Shown piece by piece: positions 37,866-45,875 of a stretch of DNA of 64,000 nucleotides. The first letter of the stretch is position 1. Every line of letters starts with the position of its first letter. The translations under genes and the position numbers were made by a program. Below the pieces are notes generated by a model. It saw only the letters and a list, made by a program, of their open reading frames with translations. It searched no databases and was not told the origin of the DNA. This DNA comes from a virus, in IMG/VR virus record IMGVR_UViG_3300044701_002789, positions 124,001-188,000 of that record. One strand, written 5' to 3'.

Positions 37866-38027
37866 TTAATCAGAAGTTAAACCTGCGTAGATAAACGCAA
37901 TGGCAACGAAAAGAAGAAAGACGAGAGGCAGCATCTTCAGGAAGAAGAGTACGGGAAGTCCTCTCAGAAGGAGGATAAAGAGTAGGAGTGCGATTCCTAC
38001 TCCTACTCCGATGATGCGGACGATCAT
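37866..38027 (-). CDS. Small membrane protein (53 aa)
   Basis: ATG 38027 (MIVRIIGVGVGIALLLFILL) to TAA 37866. Two hydrophobic segments separated by a short basic loop. Not matched to a family. Ends 28 nt before the SPFH start. Confidence 0.65.
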   Translation of the reverse strand: MIVRIIGVGVGIALLLFILLLRGLPVLFFLKMLPLVFLLFVAIAFIYAGLTSD

Positions 38028-38032
38028 ATCAT

Positions 38033-38227
38033 TCAATTATAGGTACAAAGTTGTGTCCAGCGACCATACTGAATTCCTTCAGACCATTTACCACCTTGAG
38101 AGATACATGATTCTTTGGATGGAAGAAGAGATTCCCCTTTAATTGCCAGTCCTAGAAGACTAAATGCAATACCAGCAAGAGCAAGTGCAATCATCAACTC
38201 TACGAGTGTAAATCCTTTGGATTTCAT
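38033..38227 (-). CDS. Prepilin-like protein with type IV pilin N-terminus (64 aa)
   Basis: MKSKGFTLVELMIALALAGI is a class III (prepilin) signal: short basic leader, Gly, then FTLVE and a hydrophobic helix. The remainder (SKESCISQGGKWSEGIQYGR, WTQLCTYN) has two Cys 20 residues apart that could form the disulphide seen in pilin C-terminal loops. At 64 aa it is much shorter than a normal minor pilin. Processing would need the host prepilin peptidase PilD. Start overlaps the neighbour by ATGA. Confidence 0.8.
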   Translation of the reverse strand: MKSKGFTLVELMIALALAGIAFSLLGLAIKGESLLPSKESCISQGGKWSEGIQYGRWTQLCTYN

Positions 38228-38424
38228 TTGTTCAGTTCGCTGATGAAGTAAATTCCCAGGAGAACCGCGAGAATGGCAAGAATAATCAGAGCACTAATCC
38301 AAATGGGAGATAGAACCCAGATCCAAGGCCAATTGATATAACCAGTCAGTTTCAGACCAATAAACAGAATGGTGAGAAGACCAGTAAATCCAATACCACT
38401 AGAAGATGAAGAATTGTTAGACAT
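38224..38424 (-). CDS. Two-pass membrane protein (66 aa)
   Basis: MSNNSSSSSGIGFTGLLTIL, FIGLKLTGYINWPWIWVLSP, then a second hydrophobic helix. This S-rich start with GIGFTGLLTxLFIGLKLTG is a widespread tiny phage membrane family (Fragile-X-F-like annotation). Role unknown. Confidence 0.8.
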   Translation of the reverse strand: MSNNSSSSSGIGFTGLLTILFIGLKLTGYINWPWIWVLSPIWISALIILAILAVLLGIYFISELNK

Positions 38425-38449
38425 TCGTTTCTTTGTTGATTACTTCGTA

Positions 38450-38509
38450 AGTTTAACCGATAAAGGGGCACCTGTAAAGTACCCCTGTGACAGTTCAGTT
38501 ACTGGCGCG
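38450..38509 (-). promoter_or_regulatory. Box/hairpin/-10 cassette for the membrane cluster
   Basis: -10 candidate TAAACT (38450-38455); 30-bp gap with GGGGTACTTTACAGGTGCCCC hairpin (mismatched); box from 38486 (TGTGACAGTT on +) with the stop of 38495. Confidence 0.55.
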
Positions 38510-38890
38510 GTTGCTCAGGGCAAGTTCAACACGCTCGTCAATCTTGGAGAGGATGTAGTTCTCAAGATGACTGTCAATATCGTTCTTGATCTCGTCCATG
38601 ACTTCACGCTTGATGGTAGGAATTTGGTAACGCTTGTGATAATTCAGGATGCGTGTGTAAAAACCACGATCGGAAAGAAATTCTTTTACCATGCGCTCAA
38701 CTTCAGATGCGCCAAGCATTTCAATTTGACGCGAACGAACTTCTTCATGCAGATAACTGATTGCAGTGAGAAGATTGTCAAGTTGAACCAGTTGCTCATT
38801 GACGTTCACTTGGGCAACTTCGTTAGCAACAGGAGTCTCAGTAGCGGTCATTTGGGTGGTTTCTTTGATGGTGGAAGTAACAGTGCTCAT
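38495..38890 (-). CDS. Hypothetical protein downstream of the E1-like gene (131 aa)
   Basis: MSTVTSTIKETTQMTATETP, then helical VQLDNLLTAISYLHEEVRSR, QIEMLGASEVERMVKEFLSD and a long charged C-terminal helix. It follows the E1-like gene by 2 nt, so it is co-transcribed, and could belong to the ubiquitin-like pathway or merely share the transcript. No motif. Confidence 0.7.
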   Translation of the reverse strand: MSTVTSTIKETTQMTATETPVANEVAQVNVNEQLVQLDNLLTAISYLHEEVRSRQIEMLGASEVERMVKEFLSDRGFYTRILNYHKRYQIPTIKREVMDEIKNDIDSHLENYILSKIDERVELALSNRASN

Positions 38891-38892
38891 GA

Positions 38893-39606
38893 TCAGGAAA
38901 CGGAGGTGGTAAGAGTACGAAGGTTGAAGAACATGCCGCTTTGCTGCGGATTGATCATTTCATCCAGGACGTTCTGGATGACCGACAGAGTGATTGCTGC
39001 CGCCATGAAGTTGGCAGAGATCAGTTGAGGGCGGGAGGGCGCCTGAGTGGCGCATGACCCCTTGTGAGGGACCGAATCTTCTGGGTTCTCAATGTTGGGA
39101 TACACCAGAGAAGGATTCAGACCGATGCTTTGACCACCGACACGTCCGAACCAAAGAGTTTGACCCTTGACAGTTTCAGTACCATCGGAATTGCCTGGAG
39201 TGATGAAGAAGAAGTCTTTATCTTCACAAGCAGAAGAAATAGCAGCGATAATGTCCTTGCGAGTCGCGTCATTGTCAACGGAACACACAATCATAGGGCA
39301 ATTGGACCTACGCAGAAGAGGAATGAAGGATGTCATAGAAATATAATCATCCTTGTAATCAACGTTAGACAGACCCTGGTAACTACAGAAGTCCATCATT
39401 GCTCGCGCTTTGTTGAGTCCAAGTTGCGCTTCGCCAACGATCTGGCGAGTCATGTTGCTTTCCTCAAACTCATCACCATCAATGAACACAACTTTGGCGT
39501 CCTTGGTGGAAGGATGATAGGCAACAAGACGGGCGAGAGGGGAGGAAATGTAACCTCCAGTACCTCCAACACCAATCACGAAAACATAATCAGGAGAAAA
39601 GGTCAT
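38893..39606 (-). CDS. ThiF/E1-like ubiquitin-activating family protein
   Basis: 237 aa. Residues 11-18 IGVGGTGG are the ATP-binding loop. VVFIDGDEFEESNMTRQIVG (residues 39-58) is the E1 block with Asp and Arg finger. NKARAM and SVDNDATR follow. SCATQAP around C185 is the candidate catalytic Cys, after HKGS. The size and layout match the PRTRC-type ThiF protein. It would adenylate the C-terminus of the Ubl at 41865. Its promoter cassette is at 39629. Confidence 0.88.
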   Translation of the reverse strand: MTFSPDYVFVIGVGGTGGYISSPLARLVAYHPSTKDAKVVFIDGDEFEESNMTRQIVGEAQLGLNKARAMMDFCSYQGLSNVDYKDDYISMTSFIPLLRRSNCPMIVCSVDNDATRKDIIAAISSACEDKDFFFITPGNSDGTETVKGQTLWFGRVGGQSIGLNPSLVYPNIENPEDSVPHKGSCATQAPSRPQLISANFMAAAITLSVIQNVLDEMINPQQSGMFFNLRTLTTSVS

Positions 39607-39628
39607 AGGTGGAATTGACTACAGATCA

Positions 39629-39687
39629 ATAATAAGGGATGAGAGGGTGGTTTGGAAAGGATGTGTGTCAGTATCTCAACTGGCACA
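39629..39687 (-). promoter_or_regulatory. Box/-10 cassette for the E1-like gene
   Basis: -10 TATTAT (39629-39634); 29-bp gap without a strong hairpin; box 39664-39687 (TGTGTCAGTA-TCTC-AACTGGCACA) containing the stop of the E2 candidate gene. Confidence 0.7.
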
Positions 39688-40764
39688 CACGAAGGACTCG
39701 TCGAGTTGACCAATCAGATACCCTTCTGTAGAAACATACCACTGACGACCGACAGAATCTTCCATGGTCACGAAACCAAGATAAAGATCATCACCTCGTT
39801 GAATGCTGGAAGTGCGGGCAGGGACGATCATAACGTGCGGAAGTTGGGGGAGAGGTTTAAATCCTGCCATAAGCATGGTGAAGAATGCCTGAACATCCGT
39901 ATCTGCGGAGATCATGATTAGAGTATCATAACCGGCGCAAAGAAAGGTGTCATTCTCCAGTTTTTTAAACGATGTTTTCCTAGAACTGTGTTTACGCATA
40001 TCTTCACAATTGCTTGCAAAAGATTGCAGATTGAGAAGATCGTTATTTGTTTGGGAAGAAAAATAAGAAGTTGAGATCTCACGAAGATTCCTTGGTCGCG
40101 TATAATCATACTGATTATCGCTGGTGGTTACGCTTCCCCAACAAATAGGACCACCAAGATAACTTCCCCATTCACCACCGTAGACATTAGAAACCGAAAG
40201 TTTTTTAGTTGCAACTACTTGATTGTTGTCGTCAACTTTACCGGCACAAAGATATGCTGTGTCGTTAATTTTCTCAAAGAGAAGATCTTTATTATTATGA
40301 GAAATATGACATTCAAAAACCATATTGGAGACGCTCACATAATCGGCATCATTATCACTTTCATCATATACATTGCCCTCTGGACAAGTACCAACCCAGT
40401 GACGAAAGGGCCGCTGCCAACCAGCATAAAAAACGCTACATTCATTGATGTTTGGATCCCTGGCGATTTTTTCATAGGCATTCCAGTTAATATCAATGCC
40501 GTAAGGACCGTCTTCTACAATATCTGGATAAGTATCCATAATATATTGACGACTATTTCTACGACACCCGATACAATTGGATTCATAGAAACAATTGATT
40601 CGCTGAGTCTCACTATTGGCAACTTTGAACCTAGCAAAACCATTAGGCATCCATGCTTTCAGGCGAATCATATCAGGTTGAACCTGATAACTAATAAACT
40701 CAGACTGAGTAGGCAGAGAGTGAATATGAACTTTGGCGGGTTCGGTAGGAAAAATAGCAGACAT
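39676..40764 (-). CDS. Candidate E2-like (UBC-fold) protein, Cys-rich (362 aa)
   Basis: NVYGGEWGSYLGGPICWGSV (residues 194-213) contains a Gly-Pro-Ile-Cys (C208) in the same setting as the G-x-I-C block before the catalytic Cys of bacterial E2-like/PRTRC-B proteins, followed by YFSSQTNNDLL. Earlier Cys-rich ESNCIGCRRN may bind metal. The C-terminal half (LPQLPHVMIVPARTSS, QRGDDLYLGFVTMEDSVGRQ) is a separate module. Assignment as E2 rests on motif and on the position between JAMM and E1 genes. Start overlaps the JAMM stop (TGATG). Confidence 0.6.
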   Translation of the reverse strand: MSAIFPTEPAKVHIHSLPTQSEFISYQVQPDMIRLKAWMPNGFARFKVANSETQRINCFYESNCIGCRRNSRQYIMDTYPDIVEDGPYGIDINWNAYEKIARDPNINECSVFYAGWQRPFRHWVGTCPEGNVYDESDNDADYVSVSNMVFECHISHNNKDLLFEKINDTAYLCAGKVDDNNQVVATKKLSVSNVYGGEWGSYLGGPICWGSVTTSDNQYDYTRPRNLREISTSYFSSQTNNDLLNLQSFASNCEDMRKHSSRKTSFKKLENDTFLCAGYDTLIMISADTDVQAFFTMLMAGFKPLPQLPHVMIVPARTSSIQRGDDLYLGFVTMEDSVGRQWYVSTEGYLIGQLDESFVCAS

Positions 40765-41801
40765 CAGTTCACCTCCATGAGATCAAGTTCAAGTTCCGCT
40801 TCAATGTCGGAACAAATTTGGGTCAGAAGAGTCATCAGATTAGATTTCTCTTCAATGTCGCCACGATTTTGCTTCAGGAAATCAGTGATAGAATCTTCAA
40901 TGTTCCAGAGTTTGACTGTTTTTTTCTGGGCAGATTCAACAGCGTTCCAGTAATCATCAATTGATTCAAACTCAGTCCAATCAACAGAATCCTGATAATG
41001 GAAAGGATCCTTGTAGTTACTTTGAGTGTTCCTGGAAGTGGGAGGATTAAAACGACTGGGCGCCAGGAAATTGTTGGTGCGCTGTTTTTGACCCTGCCAG
41101 GTGTTGATAATTGTAGTAATCTTGGGTTTCTCAACAGTAACGTAACTCAGAACATCTTCATGATACGAAACATCATCAACAGGAGTAGCGTCAATCAGAT
41201 GGTTGTAATTAACTTTGAACCGACGACCACCAGCAACAACAGACGAAGCAATGGCATAAGACCGTTTGGAAATGTTGATAGAACCAACAACAAGGTGAAT
41301 GCCTGGATCGCCAAGTTCGTACTTGTCATCTGTTCCTGAGAAGAATGCTCCCATAGTGTTATGACTATGAGAAGAACCAACAGGAATCCAACCTACAGGA
41401 GGATATTGAGTAATAGGTTCACCCGTTTCAATATCAATTGCTTCATCAAAACTATCTACACGGACAGAAGCACCACTGACTTCTTGACGAGGAACCAGAA
41501 TACGATATTTGGAAGGATCTTCTTCATTGCGAAGAATACGAACCGAAACCTCAAGAGAAGCGGCAACCTTGTCCACATAGTAGAAGCAAAGTTGAACCCA
41601 TCGCTGCCAAAGATCCGCAGGAATCCTATGAATGTTTTCTTTCAGTTCAAAAGTTTTGAGATCATCATTATTGATGATCACATTTGCTTCAGGATCATCA
41701 ATAGGGCGAAGGTATTTGCCCCAACCACCAGTGTAGTATTCAAAACATCCGTCCCGAGGGGTACGAAGAATAGTCGGTTGCTCTTGGATTTCGGTCGTCA
41801 T
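40764..41801 (-). CDS. JAB/JAMM-domain metalloprotease
   Basis: 345 aa. SSHSHNTMGAFFSGTDDKYE gives the JAMM motif H145-x-H147-x7-S155-x2-D158. SLEVSVRI at E84 supplies the usual Glu. GDPGIHLVVGSI then follows, as in JAB folds. The C-terminal ~120 aa is an extension ending in a long helix. In related bacterial systems JAMM proteases trim the Ubl or remove it from targets. The -10-like TACAAT lies only 4 nt before the ATG, so a leaderless transcript or another promoter is needed. Confidence 0.88.
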   Translation of the reverse strand: MTTEIQEQPTILRTPRDGCFEYYTGGWGKYLRPIDDPEANVIINNDDLKTFELKENIHRIPADLWQRWVQLCFYYVDKVAASLEVSVRILRNEEDPSKYRILVPRQEVSGASVRVDSFDEAIDIETGEPITQYPPVGWIPVGSSHSHNTMGAFFSGTDDKYELGDPGIHLVVGSINISKRSYAIASSVVAGGRRFKVNYNHLIDATPVDDVSYHEDVLSYVTVEKPKITTIINTWQGQKQRTNNFLAPSRFNPPTSRNTQSNYKDPFHYQDSVDWTEFESIDDYWNAVESAQKKTVKLWNIEDSITDFLKQNRGDIEEKSNLMTLLTQICSDIEAELELDLMEVN

Positions 41802-41829
41802 GATATTGTAAAGGTCAAGTAGTGGAGTA

Positions 41830-41851
41830 AACCTCCCCCGAAAGGGAGGTT
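41830..41851 (-). terminator. Hairpin between the Ubl and JAMM genes
   Basis: Minus: AACCTCCCTTTCGGGGGAGG TT. Perfect stem, no T-run; may slow or protect rather than stop transcription. Confidence 0.5.
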
Positions 41852-41864
41852 GGGAAAATAGGGA

Positions 41865-42131
41865 TCAGAAACCCTTGTTTTCGGAAGTCACAGCACCACG
41901 AACAGTTTCGCCAGGACGCACGGTGGTTTCGCCAGGAACGATCTCGTTGTTGATCACATAGCGGTTGATGCGAGCAGGATCCACGCCAAGGTTCTCACCG
42001 TACTGGGAGAACAGTTGAGCAACGGTCTTGCCACGGTAGTTGTCGGGAGACACGCTGTAGGTTTCCTCGTTGACCACCAGGGTAACAGGAGCGGAAGCGT
42101 CTTGGGTACGAACGTTGTTGAGGAATTGCAT
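41865..42131 (-). CDS. Ubiquitin-like beta-grasp protein candidate (88 aa)
   Basis: VTLVVNEETYSVSPDNYRGK, TVAQLFSQYGENLGVDPARI, NRYVINNEIVPGETTVRPGE, TVRGAVTSENKGF: the strand-turn-strand-helix-strand order and length (88 aa) fit a Ubl or PRTRC-C-like protein. There is no terminal GG; the C-terminus is KGF, so a trimming step exposing G87 is conceivable. The identification relies on fold-like reading plus the adjacent JAMM, E2-candidate and E1 genes. Confidence 0.65.
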   Translation of the reverse strand: MQFLNNVRTQDASAPVTLVVNEETYSVSPDNYRGKTVAQLFSQYGENLGVDPARINRYVINNEIVPGETTVRPGETVRGAVTSENKGF

Positions 42132-42200
42132 AATAAAAAAGGAAATGAAATGTAAAGGACAGGTGTTTGTCGGTTTGGTGTTTCCCTCACCGACCCCTTA

Positions 42201-42258
42201 AGAATACCACGGAATCCGCTGGGATGTCGTGGAGTGTGCCAGTCTTGTGATTGGCACT
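42201..42258 (-). promoter_or_regulatory. Box/-10 cassette for the Ubl gene
   Basis: -10 TATTCT (42201-42206); 28-bp gap; box 42235-42258 (TGTGCCAGTC-TTGT-GATTGGCACT), a near-perfect dyad. The stretch 42259-42345 holds no gene. Confidence 0.7.
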
Positions 42259-42345
42259 TGGGGCGGCGGTGGGGGTGCGTCCCTTGCCGATGAGATAAAT
42301 GTACCCCATGCTGCTGGGGTCATGCCTGTTCAGTAGACAGTCAGA

Positions 42346-42558
42346 TCATTGTCCCAGTGCTCTGGGTATTCCAAACACAATAAAGAAAGATAGCAACGCC
42401 ACAATGTCCCAGCAGCGATTCTTTATCATGTAGGGCATCGCCAATGAGTTTCCTATCAAGTATAATCTTGCTCCTACTACTCCATCATAATAAAGTGTGA
42501 TGATGTACGCTACGCAAATTACTAGACTTGAGATCATTCGGAGTAGATTAGTGTTCAT
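42346..42558 (-). CDS. Small membrane protein (70 aa)
   Basis: MNTNLLRMISSLVICVAYII, GVVGARLYLIGNSLAMPYMI, then DIVALLSFFIVFGIPRALGQ. Two or three hydrophobic helices. Unknown family. Confidence 0.7.
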   Translation of the reverse strand: MNTNLLRMISSLVICVAYIITLYYDGVVGARLYLIGNSLAMPYMIKNRCWDIVALLSFFIVFGIPRALGQ

Positions 42559-42583
42559 ATAACATACTATTAATTACTTGTCG

Positions 42584-44539
42584 TTAATCGCCCACAATAA
42601 TAAATGGCGCGATAACAAATTTTGATATTGCATTTTTTGTGAATTTTTGTTTCTTAATTTTATCATATAAATCTGGATCAAATAATTTTCCACCTTTTTT
42701 GGACACTAATCCATATATTGTTAAAACTATTTGTTTTTTTAATATTTCATTTAAAAGATTTGGTCCACCCTTAACAAACATATAAAATGCTTGAAGTTTT
42801 GAATACTTTTCCTCTAAGTATTTAATGGTTTTGTTTTCACTTCCTTTAATTTTACTCAAATCTTTAGCGGAAAGTATGTTAGTTACATATGGATCTAATA
42901 TGAATAATTTTATTTTATCTTTTGATCCTTTTTCTATGGGTTGTGTTAATGTTATTGTTTTGTTTTTGGTATCTATTGATTCAATTTTTGTACCAGTTTT
43001 AAGTTTAGCAGCGCCAGAAATAGCAAATACATAGTGCCCTTTTTTTATCTTTTTATCTATTTGACTTCCTGAAGTGAGAACATAGGGAAGAATCTTATCT
43101 CCTTTTTTTGTTGCAATTTCTACTCTAAGAGGAACTGCAATTTGATTCCTTTTTAAATTGGTAGTTATTGCTTTCACTTTTTCCCATACAAGACCTTCGG
43201 CATCATCCCATTTCATAATATATCGGTCAAGTTCAACTTTTGTTGTCAGTTTCAATGTTTCTTGTGAAGTTATTCCATATAGTTCTTTTATTCCTCTAAA
43301 GTCCTTAGATAATATTTGTATAGATTTTACCAAAAAATGTATATATTGATTGGTTGTTAATAAAGATTCGCGGATTGCACTAAGATCTTTGGTTTTATAA
43401 ATTAATTCATTTTTTGATAAAATATTGTTTACTTCATTAGGAATATCTGAAGATATATTTTTATATGCATCTATTCTCTTATCTATTACTTCTTTAAATA
43501 TTGGTTTATATTGTTGATAATTTTCTAAAATTTGATGCACGCCATTCGTATTGAGACCCCCAGACCATGCAGTTCCTCCGATCTTTTGCATATTAAATGT
43601 ATCACCTGGAGTGTCTAATTTCCATTTTTCAATTCCACCACCTTCAATATCCACTCCTTCATAATTTAAGTGGAATATTAGATTTGGTTGCAAAACTTCA
43701 TCTTTGTAATTCAGTTTTTTAATATCAACTAGGTCTTCAATAAATTTCATTATTTTTGCTCTATTTCCTTCCTGCAAAACATTATCAAAAGCAAACACAA
43801 ATTTGGTATATGGATCAATGTCCATTTTATTGGATTCATAATTCATCATTGTACCCACAATTTTATATCCTATACCGATTGGTGAAGCTTTTGATATATT
43901 TTTATATTGTTCGTCTATTTTTAGACTAGCAGTACCAGATTTTTTTAGTGAAATTTGAAATAATTTTTTTCTAATAAAAAATCTGTTTATAATAGATTTA
44001 TATGTATTTTTGTTAGTAGTGTAGTTAGCAACTATATTCGCCTTTTTACTAATTATATGTGTCCCTAATTCTTTTCTGATATTGTTTTCTTGATTTTTAT
44101 CTACTATCCATATATCAGATGGGTTATATACATCAGGTTTATCTGAAATATTTTTTGTTTCTAGTGCAGTTACGATTTTCTTAATACAATCGTCTTTTAT
44201 AAGTTTACCAAATTTAGACTTTTGATGATGTATTTCAAAGTTTTTGTTTAATTTTAATTTTTGTATTAAAAATCTTGCAATATCTATTGAAGATCTAACC
44301 CAACTAACACCAGAAGGTTTTGATGTGTGAAATACGCCCAAATTTGTTTTAATATCATATTCCCCATGAACAGATTTCAAAATACTGTCCGGATCCTCTC
44401 CGTCAGCGAAGTTTTCTATATATGCAAAAAAATCTTTATTTTTAGCATTACTTTTATGAATAAAAAAACTAAGAGCAGCACATTGTAGTATTTCTTGATT
44501 AAAAGTATTTGTTGTGTAATTTTCTTTCAGTTTTGCCAT
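42584..44539 (-). CDS. Large AT-rich protein with nuclease-like motif (651 aa)
   Basis: Residues ~138-150 VYNPSDIWIV followed ~45 residues later by KKLFQISLKKSGTASL give a D-x-x-x ... x-x-K-K layout seen in PD-(D/E)xK-type nucleases. The rest is lysine-rich and unlike known domains. It has a late promoter and is very AT-rich, like the structural block, so a virion or head-associated role is possible. Function is unresolved. Confidence 0.65.
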   Translation of the reverse strand: MAKLKENYTTNTFNQEILQCAALSFFIHKSNAKNKDFFAYIENFADGEDPDSILKSVHGEYDIKTNLGVFHTSKPSGVSWVRSSIDIARFLIQKLKLNKNFEIHHQKSKFGKLIKDDCIKKIVTALETKNISDKPDVYNPSDIWIVDKNQENNIRKELGTHIISKKANIVANYTTNKNTYKSIINRFFIRKKLFQISLKKSGTASLKIDEQYKNISKASPIGIGYKIVGTMMNYESNKMDIDPYTKFVFAFDNVLQEGNRAKIMKFIEDLVDIKKLNYKDEVLQPNLIFHLNYEGVDIEGGGIEKWKLDTPGDTFNMQKIGGTAWSGGLNTNGVHQILENYQQYKPIFKEVIDKRIDAYKNISSDIPNEVNNILSKNELIYKTKDLSAIRESLLTTNQYIHFLVKSIQILSKDFRGIKELYGITSQETLKLTTKVELDRYIMKWDDAEGLVWEKVKAITTNLKRNQIAVPLRVEIATKKGDKILPYVLTSGSQIDKKIKKGHYVFAISGAAKLKTGTKIESIDTKNKTITLTQPIEKGSKDKIKLFILDPYVTNILSAKDLSKIKGSENKTIKYLEEKYSKLQAFYMFVKGGPNLLNEILKKQIVLTIYGLVSKKGGKLFDPDLYDKIKKQKFTKNAISKFVIAPFIIVGD

Positions 44540-44551
44540 TTCTTATGCCCG

Positions 44552-44558
44552 TATTTAT
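44552..44558 (-). promoter_or_regulatory. Late promoter motif ATAAATA
   Basis: Minus reads GATAATAAATACGG, 13 nt before the ATG of 42584. Confidence 0.6.
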
Positions 44559-45091
44559 TATCTACCACTATATAAAAGTTTTCTGTAAACTAACGTTCTG
44601 AAATATGAAATCTCATTTTGTCTTATGTGACAAACATTAGATCCTACTTCTGGATAAGTGTAGTTTCTATTCATATTTAAGTGAAAATTTAATCCATAAA
44701 ACCCATTCTCAGTCGTACCAAGACATGCAATTAATGGATGTTGATCATAAAGTAAATCTGGTGTCTTAGCATTGTATATGTAAGTATAATAATTTCCTGG
44801 AGCAATTGCTGATCCATTTACACCAAAAATGCTTAAAATTGCATCCATAATTTGATCTGGATCAGTTATATTAACAATTGCTCTCCTCAATCTCTCCACT
44901 CTACTTAAGGTTCCTGTTGCCTTCTGATAATCCTTATCATTAAGAATTACATCAATTAATTGCGACTTAGATAAAGAATTATAATTGGATGTAGAACCTT
45001 CTCCAGATTTGGTAATATAATATACTGTAAATTTTTTAGCAATCTGAACCAATTCATTTTTGGTCTTAGATTCTAAATCTGCAAAATCCAT
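44558..45091 (-). CDS. Conserved phage protein with GLNFH motif (177 aa)
   Basis: N-terminus FADLESKTKNELVQIAKKF is a SAP/Rho-N-like short helix motif. The second half PGNYYTYIYNAKTPDLLYDQ, HPLIACLGTTENGFYGLNFH matches a family widely found in T4-like aquatic phages. Its role is not known to me, though its late promoter points to a virion or packaging role. Confidence 0.7.
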   Translation of the reverse strand: MDFADLESKTKNELVQIAKKFTVYYITKSGEGSTSNYNSLSKSQLIDVILNDKDYQKATGTLSRVERLRRAIVNITDPDQIMDAILSIFGVNGSAIAPGNYYTYIYNAKTPDLLYDQHPLIACLGTTENGFYGLNFHLNMNRNYTYPEVGSNVCHIRQNEISYFRTLVYRKLLYSGR

Positions 45092-45104
45092 AGATTTTTG
45101 ATAT

Positions 45105-45111
45105 TATTTAT
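45105..45111 (-). promoter_or_regulatory. Late promoter motif ATAAATA
   Basis: Minus reads GGCAATAAATAATATC, 14 nt before the ATG of 44558. Confidence 0.6.
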
Positions 45112-45148
45112 TGCCAATAAAAAGGAGACCATGAGATCCCCAAATCTT

Positions 45149-45301
45149 TTAGTCGTAATGCTTCACACCATCGCGAATATAACCTCTTCCGTGCTTATCA
45201 GAAAACCTAATCCCCTTTTCTTCAAACTCTTTCCTGAGTTCTAGGCGGCGGGTTTCGTACTCAATTTCCTTAGCAATCTTTCGGAGTTCGCTTTTGTTCA
45301 T
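45149..45301 (-). CDS. Hypothetical protein (50 aa)
   Basis: ATG 45301 (MNKSELRKIAKEIEYETRRL) to TAA 45149; charged helix followed by KHGRGYIRDGVKHYD. Own cassette. Confidence 0.65.
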   Translation of the reverse strand: MNKSELRKIAKEIEYETRRLELRKEFEEKGIRFSDKHGRGYIRDGVKHYD

Positions 45302-45322
45302 GGTTTTGTTGTGTCTTTGGTT

Positions 45323-45381
45323 ATTATACCAAGTTTAGTGGACTGTTGGGTGTAATGTGTGACAGTTTATCAACTGTCCTC
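45323..45381 (-). promoter_or_regulatory. Box/-10 cassette for 45149
   Basis: -10 TATAAT (45323-45328); 29-bp gap without hairpin; box 45358-45381 (TGTGACAGTT-TATC-AACTGTCCTC), an excellent dyad. Confidence 0.75.
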
Positions 45382-45621
45382 GTCTGGTGTAAACTTACCA
45401 TCCTTAATCCAACCTTTTCTTCCTCCGCTAGTTGCACGAATGCCACGACCACGAGTTCTTTCGTGATAAAGTTCATCACTTCTTTGTCGCATTTTCGCTA
45501 TTTTTTCCTTTTCGCGCTTTGCTATTTCTTTCTCCATTCTTGCCTGCTCTTTTGAACTGCTCAAATCTATAAAAGTTGCTCTTTCAAGAATATCCATAAA
45601 GTCCTTAAAAGTCTTTTGCAT
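45370..45621 (-). CDS. Charged coiled-coil protein (83 aa)
   Basis: MQKTFKDFMDILERATFIDL, then a highly charged helix (EKEIAKREKEKIAKMRQRSD) and a Gly/Arg end (RGRGIRATSGGRKGW). The C-terminus resembles that of 45149. Late motif upstream. Unknown. Confidence 0.65.
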   Translation of the reverse strand: MQKTFKDFMDILERATFIDLSSSKEQARMEKEIAKREKEKIAKMRQRSDELYHERTRGRGIRATSGGRKGWIKDGKFTPDEDS

Positions 45622-45642
45622 TGATCTACTTTATATTTTTTA

Positions 45643-45858
45643 TTATTTATCTTTTTGATAGGATTTTAAAGAGAACATATACTCCAATCTTGTCTTATCC
45701 TCATTTAATTTAATCTGTTTAACATATTTTTCCACATGCTCACAGAGTTCCAATTCTTCATCATTAAATGGTATATTGTTTAATCTCTTATGCTTTATAA
45801 CTTGAACAAATTTTGTTACAGAATCTACAGGTAAATTTAAAAATTCCTCGTAAGACAT
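45643..45858 (-). CDS. Hypothetical protein (71 aa)
   Basis: MSYEEFLNLPVDSVTKFVQV, IKHKRLNNIPFNDEELELCE, HVEKYVKQIKLNEDKTRLEY. All-helical. Its stop overlaps the ATAAATA motif (45644-45650) that serves 45370. Confidence 0.65.
   Translation of the reverse strand: MSYEEFLNLPVDSVTKFVQVIKHKRLNNIPFNDEELELCEHVEKYVKQIKLNEDKTRLEYMFSLKSYQKDK
45644..45650 (-). promoter_or_regulatory. Late promoter motif ATAAATA
   Basis: Minus reads AGATAAATAATAAA, 23 nt before the ATG of 45370. Confidence 0.5.
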
Positions 45859-45875
45859 GTAGATAAAATAGACAT

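Noticed and set aside
42259-42345. Gene in the gap between the Ubl cassette and 42346
   Set aside because: No frame of useful length with a start; GC-rich hairpin sequence only.
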